DNA of 64,000 bases from RGIG3002 sp964449325. GTDB taxonomy: Bacteria > Bacillota > Clostridia > Lachnospirales > Lachnospiraceae. Each line of letters starts with the position of its first letter. Positions within the stretch are counted from its first letter, which is position 1. The notes under the pieces were generated by a model. It was not told where the DNA came from, did not search any database, and saw only the letters and a list, made by a program, of their open reading frames with translations. The stretch is taken from contig CAYUYJ010000004.1 of NCBI GenBank assembly GCA_964449325.1, positions 62,001 through 126,000 on the forward strand, in the 5' to 3' direction. Positions 25,500-32,891 of this stretch are shown in pieces. Made by a program: the position numbers and the translations under genes.

Positions 25500-26081
25500 G
25501 TGAAGGCGTTGGAAGAATTAATTAAGTATGTATATGACTATTTCATGGAAATGTGCGGTGATAATAATCTTTCAAAAAGAATATCATCTATTCCTAAAAT
25601 TGCCAGAGTGGCGTGTGGCGAGAGCATATTAGAAGCCGGGCATAGAACGAACTATATATGTTTAGTTATTTCCGGTTTGGTTCGTGGCTTCTATATTGAT
25701 GAAGAAGGAAAGGATATTACAAAATGTTTTTCAATGAAAGGTGATTGGTGTTGTAGCTACAATTATCTATCAGAACTTCCATGTCCGTTCTTTATAGAAG
25801 CATCAGAGGATACAATTCTTGCCAGGTTTGATGTTTGTGAAATCGATAAGATAATAAGGGAATATCCTGTTTTGGAGGAAAGGGTAGGGAAACTATTAGC
25901 GGAATCAATGATGGAGTCAGAGAGACGCATTTTTTCTTTTACATCGCTTGAGGCAAAGGACAGGTATTTGCTATTACTAAAAGAACAGCCTGAACTTGTA
26001 AAGCGAGCAAAACAGGAACATATTGCCTCGTATTTGGGGATTACACCAAGTTCACTTTCGAGAATAAAGAGATCAATATAG
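25500..26081 (+). CDS. Crp/Fnr-family regulator, GTG start
   Basis: 193 residues. GTG 25500 follows GAAGGA; no ATG nearby gives the full N-terminus. Cyclic-nucleotide-binding-like beta barrel at about 30-120 (SGLVRGFYIDEEGKDITKCF), dimer helix, then HTH at 165-193: EHIASYLGITPSSLSRIKRS. No Cys cluster for an Fe-S sensor. A 14-bp palindrome follows its stop in the promoter of the SDR gene, which is its likely target. Confidence 0.88.
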   Translation: MKALEELIKYVYDYFMEMCGDNNLSKRISSIPKIARVACGESILEAGHRTNYICLVISGLVRGFYIDEEGKDITKCFSMKGDWCCSYNYLSELPCPFFIEASEDTILARFDVCEIDKIIREYPVLEERVGKLLAESMMESERRIFSFTSLEAKDRYLLLLKEQPELVKRAKQEHIASYLGITPSSLSRIKRSI

Positions 26082-26086
26082 CTCAC

Positions 26087-26116
26087 TTGTCATATGACAA
26101 TTACACATAATATAAT
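26087..26116 (+). promoter_or_regulatory. Promoter with Crp/Fnr-like palindrome
   Basis: TTGTCATATGACAA (26087-26100) is a perfect 14-bp palindrome. Its left half TTGTCA doubles as the -35, with TATAAT at 26111-26116, 18 bp away. Location between the Crp/Fnr gene and the SDR gene suggests the regulator binds here; overlap with the -35 favours repression. Confidence 0.65.
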
Positions 26117-26124
26117 TCATGCTA

Positions 26125-26155
26125 AAATCACCTCATATTGATTGTGAGGTGATTT
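26125..26155 (+). promoter_or_regulatory. Hairpin whose 3' arm contains the SDR ribosome binding site
   Basis: AAATCACCTCA (26125-26135) pairs perfectly with TGAGGTGATTT (26145-26155), loop 9 nt. The 3' arm contains AGGTGA, the only binding-site-like sequence before ATG 26160. The leader begins just after the promoter at 26087-26116, so the stem should form in the mRNA and mask the site. It could also act as a weak terminator (TTTTT follows). Confidence 0.55.
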
Positions 26156-26159
26156 TTAA

Positions 26160-26957
26160 ATGAAAAAAACAGTTTTGATTACAGGATGCTCCTCGGGATT
26201 TGGCAAAGCACTTTGTGATGAATTTTCAAAACAGAATTATTATGTGATTGCTACGGCAAGAAGGTTAGAGAGTTTAGCGGATGTTAGGGCAGATATGAAG
26301 ACCACACTTGATGTGAGCGATGAAAATAGTGTTAGGAGTGCCGCCATGTACATTCGTGGCAATGTGGAAAGAATAGATATTCTGGTCAATAATGCGGGAT
26401 ATTCCGTAAGAAGTGCAGTTGAAGAAATTGATATAGATGAACTGAAGAACATGTACAATGTCAACGTATTCGGAATGCTTAACGTGATGCAACATGTAAT
26501 CCCGATTATGAGAAATCAAGGCGGAGGAAGGATTTATAATATTGGTTCTATTTCCGGAAGAATGACAGGAATTGCGAATGGAGGATATTGCAGTACAAAA
26601 TATGCAGTTGAAGCCATTTCAGAGGCAGCAAGGTATGAAACGAGTGATATGGGAATTGAAATTTGTGTAATTGAGCCCGGTGCAATGGATACGAACTTTT
26701 TTAAGACGCTATCCCAAAATTCAGATGAAAAGATGAATAATTCTTTATCGGAATACAGGAAAATTTATGAACGTGATTTATTGTTTAGAAAAAAGCAGTC
26801 AAGGGCAGATGTCTCCGGCTGTGCCCGCAGATTAGTTCGCATAGACAGATGTAAAAAATTGAAGGTGAGATATACCATTGGAGTTTCGCCTATATACAGA
26901 CTATTTGTTAAAATGCCGGATGGTGTAAAGGAATGGGGAATAAGGAGATTTAATTAG
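26160..26957 (+). CDS. Short-chain dehydrogenase/reductase
   Basis: 265 residues. Rossmann start VLITGCSSGFGKAL (8-15 the glycine motif), NNAG at 77-80, catalytic Ser130 and Tyr143-x-x-x-Lys147 in YCSTK. Uses NAD(H) or NADP(H); Arg34-Arg35 after the second strand suggests NADP. Substrate unknown. Adjacent to and probably controlled by the Crp/Fnr-type gene. Its binding site is inside a hairpin (26125-26155). Confidence 0.88.
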   Translation: MKKTVLITGCSSGFGKALCDEFSKQNYYVIATARRLESLADVRADMKTTLDVSDENSVRSAAMYIRGNVERIDILVNNAGYSVRSAVEEIDIDELKNMYNVNVFGMLNVMQHVIPIMRNQGGGRIYNIGSISGRMTGIANGGYCSTKYAVEAISEAARYETSDMGIEICVIEPGAMDTNFFKTLSQNSDEKMNNSLSEYRKIYERDLLFRKKQSRADVSGCARRLVRIDRCKKLKVRYTIGVSPIYRLFVKMPDGVKEWGIRRFN

Positions 26958-27015
26958 GAAAAATAAACATGGGGAACAGCAAAAATTCATATATGAGAAC
27001 TTAGAAATGTTTGTC

Positions 27016-27066
27016 TTGACAATGAAAACGGTCGTTAACTATAATGTAGAAAACGGCTGTTTTCAT
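27016..27066 (+). promoter_or_regulatory. Orphan TetR-type promoter/operator
   Basis: TTGACA (27016-27021) and TATAAT (27040-27045), 18 bp apart. ATGAAAACGGTCGTTAACT (27022-27040) and AGAAAACGGCTGTTTTCAT (27048-27066) form an inverted repeat, 15 of 19 matching, around the -10. It is the same design as at 9902 and 32825. Its own tetR gene is destroyed, so it now drives the acetyltransferase at 27192. Confidence 0.75.
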
Positions 27067-27076
27067 TTGGAGGATA

Positions 27077-27190
27077 GATGATATCGTTCGAAAGACCGGA
27101 CGAATTCTGGCAATGGAGCAGTTTTGCAGCATTAATGGAAAAGGGAATCTTTAAAAAAGACAATCCGGAGAGAGAAGAGGAGGTACTGGA
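27077..27190 (+). pseudogene. tetR relic with three deletions
   Basis: Three pieces match the tetR gene at 9967 in order: GATGATATCGTTCG (27077, as 10258), TGGAAAAGGGAATCTT (27136 region, as 10391 region) and GAGAGAAGAGGAGGTACTGG (27170 region, as 10490 region). The breaks fall at short direct repeats in the intact paralog: GATGAT (9963/10258), TTTCGCAG/TTTGCAG (10303/10378) and CCGGA (10420/10486), implying losses of about 295, 74 and 66 bp. The helix-turn-helix is entirely gone. The last piece supplies AGGAGG, now the ribosome binding site of the next gene. Confidence 0.85.
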
Positions 27191-27191
27191 T

Positions 27192-27695
27192 ATGGCACTT
27201 TATGGAATTACAGGGCAAATAGGTGAACTTCGCAGATTTCGAAAAGGTGATGAATTTGCTGTTTCGGATGTGATCTGCACAACGCTCGCAATCAGCAATC
27301 AAAAAGATTATTCGCCTGCGTTTATTGAGGAAAATATCAGAACCCATTCCCCGGAGGTAATTGCTGAAAGAGCAGAGGATGCCCATTTTTATGTGGCAAT
27401 GGACGGGGAAACTATAATTGGCTGTGGTGGTATCACCGGATACTGGGGCAGCACAGAGGAAAGCTATCTGACCTCGATCTTTGTTCTGCCGGACTATCAG
27501 GGAAAAGGCGTGGGCAGGAAGATCATTGAAACTCTGGAAGCAGATGAATACTTCCAACGGGCATGGCGCACCGAGGTCGGCTCTTCCCTGACCGCGGTAT
27601 CATTCTATCGAAAGATGGGCTATGAATTCAAGAATGGGATTACGGACGTCGATGAATATGGCGTCGTAAGACTGGAAAAACGAAAGGAAGTTTGA
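27192..27695 (+). CDS. GNAT acetyltransferase
   Basis: 167 residues from ATG 27192, 8 nt after AGGAGG (27178-27183). The frame is open further upstream to ATG 27078, but that part is out-of-frame tetR relic. GNAT core: AHFYVAMDGETIIGCGGITG, SIFVLPDYQGKGVGRKII (acetyl-CoA loop) and SLTAVSFYRKMGYEF. Complete. Expression probably comes from the orphan TetR-type promoter at 27016, so paralogous TetR proteins at 9967 and 32892 may control it. Acceptor unknown. Confidence 0.85.
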   Translation: MALYGITGQIGELRRFRKGDEFAVSDVICTTLAISNQKDYSPAFIEENIRTHSPEVIAERAEDAHFYVAMDGETIIGCGGITGYWGSTEESYLTSIFVLPDYQGKGVGRKIIETLEADEYFQRAWRTEVGSSLTAVSFYRKMGYEFKNGITDVDEYGVVRLEKRKEV

Positions 27696-27775
27696 TATGA
27701 AAAAGAGGGATAATTATGCCGACGCGGGTGATACAGACAAATAACAGCGTATGGGTAGAAAGGAGTGCTTCGAAA

Positions 27776-27973
27776 ATGAGAAGAAAAAAGAACGGCAAGG
27801 TAGTGATTGGATGTAGCATTGTTGCCGCAGTTTGTTTCGGAATCGTCAGTTACGGTCATTTTTACCGTGGACGGATGGCGTTGGGATGGGTATTTGCTCT
27901 TTTGACCATTGCACAGTTGATTTTGGCATTAATGAATTACATCATATCAAAAAAAATAAATCAAAGTTTATGA
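27776..27973 (+). CDS. Small two-segment membrane protein
   Basis: 65 residues from ATG 27776, with GAAAGGAG about 11 nt upstream; an in-frame ATG at 27716 would add 20 residues. Basic start MRRKKNGK, hydrophobic segments at about 8-25 (VVIGCSIVAAVCFGIVSY) and 33-53, basic end. No family recognised. Confidence 0.55.
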   Translation: MRRKKNGKVVIGCSIVAAVCFGIVSYGHFYRGRMALGWVFALLTIAQLILALMNYIISKKINQSL

Positions 27974-28012
27974 ATAAAGATTGGGCAAAGCTGAATAAAG
28001 CAATACAGTGAT

Positions 28013-28053
28013 TTTATAGGCGGTAAGGCTATTATAGTTTTACCGCCTATAAA
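28013..28053. terminator. Hairpin between the small membrane gene and tetR
   Basis: TTTATAGGCGGTAA (28013-28026) and TTACCGCCTATAAA (28040-28053) form a perfect 14-bp stem with a 13-nt loop. T runs exist within the stem rather than after it on the + strand. It most likely separates the two transcription units. Confidence 0.65.
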
Positions 28054-28059
28054 AAACTA

Positions 28060-28108
28060 TTGACAAAATCGACACATGTGTCTAAAATAATAATCGACAC
28101 ATGTGTCG
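28060..28108 (+). promoter_or_regulatory. tetR promoter with two identical palindromic operators
   Basis: TTGACA (28060-28065) and TAAAAT (28083-28088), 17 bp apart. The 12-bp palindrome GACACATGTGTC lies in the spacer (28071-28082) and again just downstream of the -10 at 28096-28107, where it extends to CGACACATGTGTCG. Centres are 25 bp apart. Occupation would block RNA polymerase completely, a clear autorepression layout for the TetR encoded at 28125. Confidence 0.85.
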
Positions 28109-28124
28109 AAAAAGGAGCGCTCCT

Positions 28125-28694
28125 ATGAATAGTAAGAAAGAACATACAAGAGAAATGATATTAAAGGCTTCATATGGTCTTTTTGCAAGGGAAGGTTTTA
28201 ACAAGATTACAATGAAGGATATTTGTGATGTTACAGGTCTAAGCAGAGGTGGACTATACAGCCATTTTCCGGGCACAAAGGAATTGTTTGAGGCAATTCT
28301 TGTAGAAATGAATAAAAAAGATGAAATGGATTTTTACAAGGAAATGGAAGAAGGGATGTCTGCTGTAGACATATTAAACCGTGCACTTGTACTTATGAAG
28401 GATGAGATGGCGCATTCAGAGGATTCTCTTTCACTGGCAATGTATGAATATGCATGTTCAGTATCAAAAGATATGATGAATTATTTTCACAAAATCGGAA
28501 GACAAAAATGGACAGCATTAATTAAATACGGAATTGCCGGAGGTGAATTTAACAAGGTAGATATTAACGAAATTGTAAATATAATTTTGTATGTTTATCA
28601 GGGGGTAAGAATGTGGAGTCTTATTGTAAATATCACCACAGATGAGTTTGATTCTATTATAAACCATATAAAGAAGCAGTTGATAAAGGAGTGA
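28125..28694 (+). CDS. TetR-family transcriptional regulator
   Basis: 189 residues from ATG 28125; AAGGAG lies 7 nt upstream inside the perfect palindrome GGAGCGCTCC (28114-28123), which could pair the binding site with itself between two mRNAs. An in-frame ATG at 28101 lies inside the operator and is rejected. HTH at about 12-52: ITMKDICDVTGLSRGGLYSH. C-terminal ligand domain follows. The GNAT gene starts a few bases after its stop and is probably its target along with itself. Confidence 0.92.
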   Translation: MNSKKEHTREMILKASYGLFAREGFNKITMKDICDVTGLSRGGLYSHFPGTKELFEAILVEMNKKDEMDFYKEMEEGMSAVDILNRALVLMKDEMAHSEDSLSLAMYEYACSVSKDMMNYFHKIGRQKWTALIKYGIAGGEFNKVDINEIVNIILYVYQGVRMWSLIVNITTDEFDSIINHIKKQLIKE

Positions 28695-28699
28695 TTATT

Positions 28700-29242
28700 A
28701 TGACATTTGAAACAGAAAGATTAATCATACGTCCATGGAATGAGGACGATGCAGAAAGCTTATATGAATATGCAAAGGATCCGTTAGTTGGACCAATAGC
28801 CGGATGGCCGGTTCATACAAGCGTAGAGAACAGTAGAGAAATAATTAATGGTGTTTTATCTGCTGATGAAACATATGCAGTATGTCTTAAGGAAGACAAT
28901 CGTGCAATAGGAAGTATAGGTCTTATTAAGCCGGAACAATCACATACCAAAGTGGGTGAAGATGAGATTGAGGTCGGTTATTGGATTGGGGTCCCCTTTT
29001 GGGGGAAAGGATTGATCCCGGAAGCTTTGAGAAGGCTGCAGGAGCATGTTTTTTTTGATCTTGGCTGCAGTGCTATGTGGTGTGGATATTATGATGGAAA
29101 TGAAAAGTCTAAAAGATGTCAGGAGAAATGTGGATTTATCTATCATCATACGGAGAAAAATAAGCCTTGTGTATTAATGGGTGATGTCAGGACTGAGCAT
29201 TTTACGAGAATTACCAAAGATGAGTGGCTGACCGGGCGATAG
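28700..29242 (+). CDS. GNAT acetyltransferase, RimJ/RimL type
   Basis: 180 residues from ATG 28700; AAAGGAG (28685-28691) overlaps the tetR stop, so the two are coupled. Start TFETERLIIRPWNEDDAESL is typical of the RimJ/RimL/RibT branch. Acetyl-CoA site VGYWIGVPFWGKGLIPEALR and the C-terminal KRCQEKCGFIYHH are present. Such enzymes acetylate N-termini or small amines. Under the CGACACATGTGTC-controlled promoter. Confidence 0.9.
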   Translation: MTFETERLIIRPWNEDDAESLYEYAKDPLVGPIAGWPVHTSVENSREIINGVLSADETYAVCLKEDNRAIGSIGLIKPEQSHTKVGEDEIEVGYWIGVPFWGKGLIPEALRRLQEHVFFDLGCSAMWCGYYDGNEKSKRCQEKCGFIYHHTEKNKPCVLMGDVRTEHFTRITKDEWLTGR

Positions 29243-29291
29243 ACAGATTTCAGTTTTAGAGCTGATAAAACGGTATTTGGAGGAGAGCAGT

Positions 29292-29711
29292 ATGAAAGTA
29301 TTTGTAAGTGCCTGTCTCTTAGGTGAAAATTGTAAATATAATGGTGGAAACAATTATAATGAAAAGGTAGCTGACTTTATAAAAGGACATGAGGTTGTGG
29401 CATTGTGTCCGGAGGTTGCGGGAGGACTTCCGGTGCCGAGGGCTTCTGCTGAAATAGTAGATGGTATTGTAAAAACGAAATCCGGACAATCAGTAGATGA
29501 GGAGTTTCGAACCGGTGCCGAAAAGGTTATGGTGGAAGTGTTAGAAAAGAAAGTAGAACTTGCTATTCTGCAATCCAGAAGTCCAAGTTGTGGGGTGAAC
29601 GAGATTTATGATGGTTCATTTTCCGGAAAGAAAATCAAAGGACAGGGGATATTTGCCAAAATGTTGATGGAGCAAGGAATCAAGGTAATTGATGCCGAGA
29701 GTATAGAATAA
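29292..29711 (+). CDS. DUF523 family protein
   Basis: 139 residues from ATG 29292 after GGAGGAGAG. The family hallmarks are present: VSACLLGENCKYNGGNN at the start, ALCPEVAGGLPVPR, and LQSRSPSCGVNEIYDGSFSG. The conserved cysteines in CLLG-x-x-C, LCPE and PSCG may bind a metal or cluster. No reaction is established for the family. It stands alone. Confidence 0.9.
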   Translation: MKVFVSACLLGENCKYNGGNNYNEKVADFIKGHEVVALCPEVAGGLPVPRASAEIVDGIVKTKSGQSVDEEFRTGAEKVMVEVLEKKVELAILQSRSPSCGVNEIYDGSFSGKKIKGQGIFAKMLMEQGIKVIDAESIE

Positions 29712-29771
29712 TAATACATTCAATACCAACAAGAAAGCATTTACAGAAGAATGAGATAGAGAGATACAATA

Positions 29772-29792
29772 AAACCCTACATTATAACACCA
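29772..29792. repeat. AAACCCTACA-type repeat, copy 1
   Basis: A 21-bp element beginning AAACCCTACA and ending CACCA lies 47 bp before the tandem MerR gene. It matches the element at 30581-30601 in 18 of 21 positions. See that entry. Confidence 0.55.
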
Positions 29793-29838
29793 GACTTTTA
29801 GATTATGCTATCATATTGGGATAATGAGGTGATAATCT

Positions 29839-30582
29839 ATGAAAACATATAAAACTACCGAGGTTGCTACAATGATTGGAATACATCCCAATACCGTACG
29901 ATTATATGAAAAATTGGAATTAATTCCCAAGCCTGAAAGGTTACCAAATGGTTATAGAATATTTACAGACTTTCATATAGAACAATGCCGCTTAGTGCGG
30001 ATTGCGTTCAAGGTAGAAGTATTGCAAAATGGTCTGCGAAAAAAAATCATTAAAGTGATTAAAGCTTCTGCTAACCGTGATTTTAATCTGGCAATCTTAC
30101 TAACCAATGAATATATTGAGCAAGTGGAGAAAGAAATTATCAATGCGGAGGAATCGGTCACGATTGTAAAACAGCTTTTGGCCGGCTGTGAACAGTCAAA
30201 CATGCAGTGCCTAAAGAGGAAAGAGGTATCGAAAGCTCTTGACATTTCTATGGATACACTTCGAAATTGGGAAATGAACGGACTTCTTACTGTGAAAAGA
30301 AAAGAAAATGGGTATCGTATCTATACGGATGGGGACATGAGGCGGCTGAAAGTCATTCGTGCCCTGCGATGTGCAAATTATTCATTGGAAGCTATTTTGC
30401 GTTTATTAAGGCAATTATCGCAAAACCCGGATACGGATATTCGAGCTGCACTGAACAATCCAAAACAATCGGATGATATTATTTCTGTTTGTGACAGATT
30501 GATTGTTTCGTTAACCGCAGCGAAGAAAAATGCTTATGAAATAAGAGTGATGTTGCAAGACATGAGAAACAGATTTTTATAA
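29839..30582 (+). CDS. MerR-family regulator with two MerR HTH domains
   Basis: 247 residues. First MerR motif at 4-50 (TTEVATMIGIHPNTVRLYEK ... GYRIFTD) and a second at about 128-175 (KRKEVSKALDISMDTLRNWE ... GYRIYTD), each followed by a helix. One chain thus carries two recognition domains, unusual since MerR proteins normally pair two identical chains. GAGGTGA precedes ATG 29839. The repeat AAACCCTACA flanks the gene on both sides and may be its site. Effector unknown. The HelD gene follows after a terminator. Confidence 0.88.
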   Translation: MKTYKTTEVATMIGIHPNTVRLYEKLELIPKPERLPNGYRIFTDFHIEQCRLVRIAFKVEVLQNGLRKKIIKVIKASANRDFNLAILLTNEYIEQVEKEIINAEESVTIVKQLLAGCEQSNMQCLKRKEVSKALDISMDTLRNWEMNGLLTVKRKENGYRIYTDGDMRRLKVIRALRCANYSLEAILRLLRQLSQNPDTDIRAALNNPKQSDDIISVCDRLIVSLTAAKKNAYEIRVMLQDMRNRFL

Positions 30583-30601
30583 ACCCTACACTTTACCACC
30601 A
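30581..30601. repeat. AAACCCTACA-type repeat, copy 2
   Basis: Second copy of the 21-bp element, starting at the stop codon of the MerR gene and running into the terminator stem. Together with copy 1 it brackets the regulator, which fits an operator for the tandem MerR protein upstream of itself and of the helicase gene. Confidence 0.55.
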
Positions 30602-30619
30602 ACCTTTGCGTTGGTGGTA
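30594..30619 (+). terminator. Terminator between merR and helD-like gene
   Basis: TACCACCAAC (30594-30603) pairs with GTTGGTGGTA (30610-30619), loop CTTTGC, followed by TTCTTTTTC. Its 5' arm overlaps the repeat at 30581-30601, so a protein bound there or an altered fold could change read-through into the helicase gene. Confidence 0.85.
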
Positions 30620-30669
30620 TTCTTTTTCGGGTAAAAATGAAAAAGTATGCAGGAAAGTGAGGAATATTT

Positions 30670-32733
30670 ATGAAAAATCAAGATACGATACCATTTCCGG
30701 ACGAAATTAAGCATCTTAACCATACTTTGAAAATAATTGACACAGCCTTGGAGGAAGCAAGGGAAGATGTCTTGCGGTTAGATCGGGAGTATAGAGATGC
30801 AAAGAAATATATGGCAGATTATCGTAATGAGATGGATAGCCGTGAAAAACTTCAAAATGAGCAGTTGTTGAATCAGACAGATCGAACGGGAGTATTTGCC
30901 GTAGAAGTACGTGAAAAGATGGAAAAGCTAAAAGAATCACCCTATTTTGCAAGAATTGATTTTGTTCCTGATGGTGAGGAAGAAGCAGATACATTTTACA
31001 TCGGACGATTTGGATTTACTCATCATAATGAAAAACTGATTTTTGATTGGAGAGCACCAATCTCAGGAATGTTTTATGACTTTTGTTTAGGCCGTGCCGG
31101 ATTTGAGGCACCGGCTGGATGGATAAAAGGAGAGCTTACGCGCAAAAGGCAGTTTAAAATACAGAATGGCATTATGGAATATGCGATTGAGAGTTCGACA
31201 AATGTGCAGGATGAGGTTTTGCAAAAAGAACTGGCTCATACTTCGGATGAAAAGATGAAATCTATTATTTCCACGATTCAACGGGAGCAGAATGTAATTA
31301 TTCGTAACGAGAAAGCCAATATACTCATTATACAGGGGGTCGCAGGGTCAGGAAAAACATCCATTGCACTTCACCGCATCGCATTTTTGCTGTATCGTTT
31401 CAAAAAGCAGATTACCGCAGAGGATGTAACGATTTTATCACCCAATAAGGTGTTTGCAGATTATATTTCCGGTGTCATACCGGAGTTAGGAGAAGAACCG
31501 ATTTGTGAACTGAGTTTTCAGGATGTTGCAAGCAATGCGCTAAAAGAGATTATTGCTTTTGAACCGGAAAAAAATCCATTGGAGAATGAAGACGAAGAAT
31601 GGGCGAAACGGGCAAAATTTAAATCTAATCTGACATTTGTGGAATTATTAGATCAATATATATGCAATATATCAGAAAGGGTTTTTTCGGCGAAGGATTA
31701 TGCCTATCAGGGGCATCTTGTTCAGGCTGCGTGGATTAACGAGAGATTTAGCGCCTATAAAACAATACCTGTTAAAAAACGTCTGACTTTAGTGGCAGGA
31801 GACGTCCGGGAAAAGTTACGCTCTTTGATGGGAATGTGGGGGGAAGTGCCAAAGGCAAATGTCATACTGAAAAGTTTGAATAAAATGCTCCTTATCAAAG
31901 ACACTTTTGCCCTGTACAAGGACTTCTATCAATATATTGATGAGAAGGACATGTTGGTATTACCTGAAAAGAAAACATTGGAGTGGGAAGATGTATTTCC
32001 TTTTCTCTATCTGATGACTGCCTTTGAGGGGATAGAAGAAAACAAATTTGTAAAGCACTTGGTAATTGATGAAATGCAGGATTATACACCGATACAATTT
32101 GCCGCTTTAAATAGGATGTATCCCTGTCAGAAAACAATTCTTGGAGATTTTGGTCAGGTTTTAAATCCCTGTCACCTTCACTCACTGGACGAAATCAAAA
32201 GCATATATAAGGATGCCCAGTTCGTTGCTTTGAATAAAAGCTATCGTTCAACTTATGAAATTATGGATTTTGCAAAAAGAATCTGTAATCAGCCATCCCT
32301 TGAAATGGTGGAACGTCATGGGGAACAGCCAAAATCTATATATTGTGAAAATATTGATAGTGAGATTGCCTCTATAGCTGCTCTGATAAAAGAATTTGAA
32401 GAGGGAGGAAATGCATCATTAGGAATTGTAGTAAAGACGGATGCAGATGCAAAGAGAATTTATGACGAACTTTCCGGAGAGCATCAGGTTCATTTACTTT
32501 CTCAGGACAGTACAAGGTTCACCAATGGTGTATCCATTACGTCAATTCTGATGGCAAAAGGTCTGGAATTTGATGAGGTTATTGTACCTGATGCAGATAA
32601 CAGAAATTATGATTCGGATTATGACAGGAATCTGCTCTATATTGCATGTACAAGAGCTATGCATAAACTGACACTTTTCTATACAGGAAGTCCGTCCCCT
32701 TTCCTGCCAAAACAGGATGCTGAGATGAAATGA
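30670..32733 (+). CDS. HelD-like UvrD-family ATPase (RNA polymerase recycling)
   Basis: 687 residues. N-terminal coiled coil of about 65 residues (LEEAREDVLRLDREYRDAKK), the HelD-specific middle region IDFVPDGEEEADTFYIGRFG and FDWRAPISGMFYDF, Walker A VAGSGKTS near 225, motif II-type VIDEMQDYTPIQFAAL, motif III region and C-terminal LLYIACTRAMHKL. HelD proteins bind RNA polymerase and free it from DNA; some relatives (HelR) protect against rifamycins. AGGAAAG precedes ATG 30670. Regulated presumably by the MerR gene upstream. Confidence 0.88.
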   Translation: MKNQDTIPFPDEIKHLNHTLKIIDTALEEAREDVLRLDREYRDAKKYMADYRNEMDSREKLQNEQLLNQTDRTGVFAVEVREKMEKLKESPYFARIDFVPDGEEEADTFYIGRFGFTHHNEKLIFDWRAPISGMFYDFCLGRAGFEAPAGWIKGELTRKRQFKIQNGIMEYAIESSTNVQDEVLQKELAHTSDEKMKSIISTIQREQNVIIRNEKANILIIQGVAGSGKTSIALHRIAFLLYRFKKQITAEDVTILSPNKVFADYISGVIPELGEEPICELSFQDVASNALKEIIAFEPEKNPLENEDEEWAKRAKFKSNLTFVELLDQYICNISERVFSAKDYAYQGHLVQAAWINERFSAYKTIPVKKRLTLVAGDVREKLRSLMGMWGEVPKANVILKSLNKMLLIKDTFALYKDFYQYIDEKDMLVLPEKKTLEWEDVFPFLYLMTAFEGIEENKFVKHLVIDEMQDYTPIQFAALNRMYPCQKTILGDFGQVLNPCHLHSLDEIKSIYKDAQFVALNKSYRSTYEIMDFAKRICNQPSLEMVERHGEQPKSIYCENIDSEIASIAALIKEFEEGGNASLGIVVKTDADAKRIYDELSGEHQVHLLSQDSTRFTNGVSITSILMAKGLEFDEVIVPDADNRNYDSDYDRNLLYIACTRAMHKLTLFYTGSPSPFLPKQDAEMK

Positions 32734-32824
32734 AAAGAAAGTGTACTTTAAAAGAAGAGAAGAAGAAAATTATGAATGAAAAACAATTAAAATGGAAAAG
32801 CCAGACGATGCCTCTTCAAATTTC

Positions 32825-32874
32825 TTGACAAGTGAACGACTGTTTACTATAATGTTAGTAAACGGTCGTTCACT
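32825..32874 (+). promoter_or_regulatory. tetR promoter with near-perfect 18-bp inverted repeat
   Basis: TTGACA (32825-32830) and TATAAT (32848-32853), 17 bp apart. AGTGAACGACTGTTTACT (32831-32848) and AGTAAACGGTCGTTCACT (32857-32874) are inverted repeats with 17 of 18 matches, flanking the -10. It is the best-preserved version of the operator also seen at 9902 and 27016. Autorepression by the TetR at 32892 is the simple reading. Confidence 0.85.
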
Positions 32875-32891
32875 GCATGGAGGAGATAAAA

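Noticed and set aside
27078..27191. Upstream start ATG 27078 for the GNAT protein
   Set aside because: The 38 residues it would add come from out-of-frame tetR relic; AGGAGG 8 nt before ATG 27192 gives a better start.
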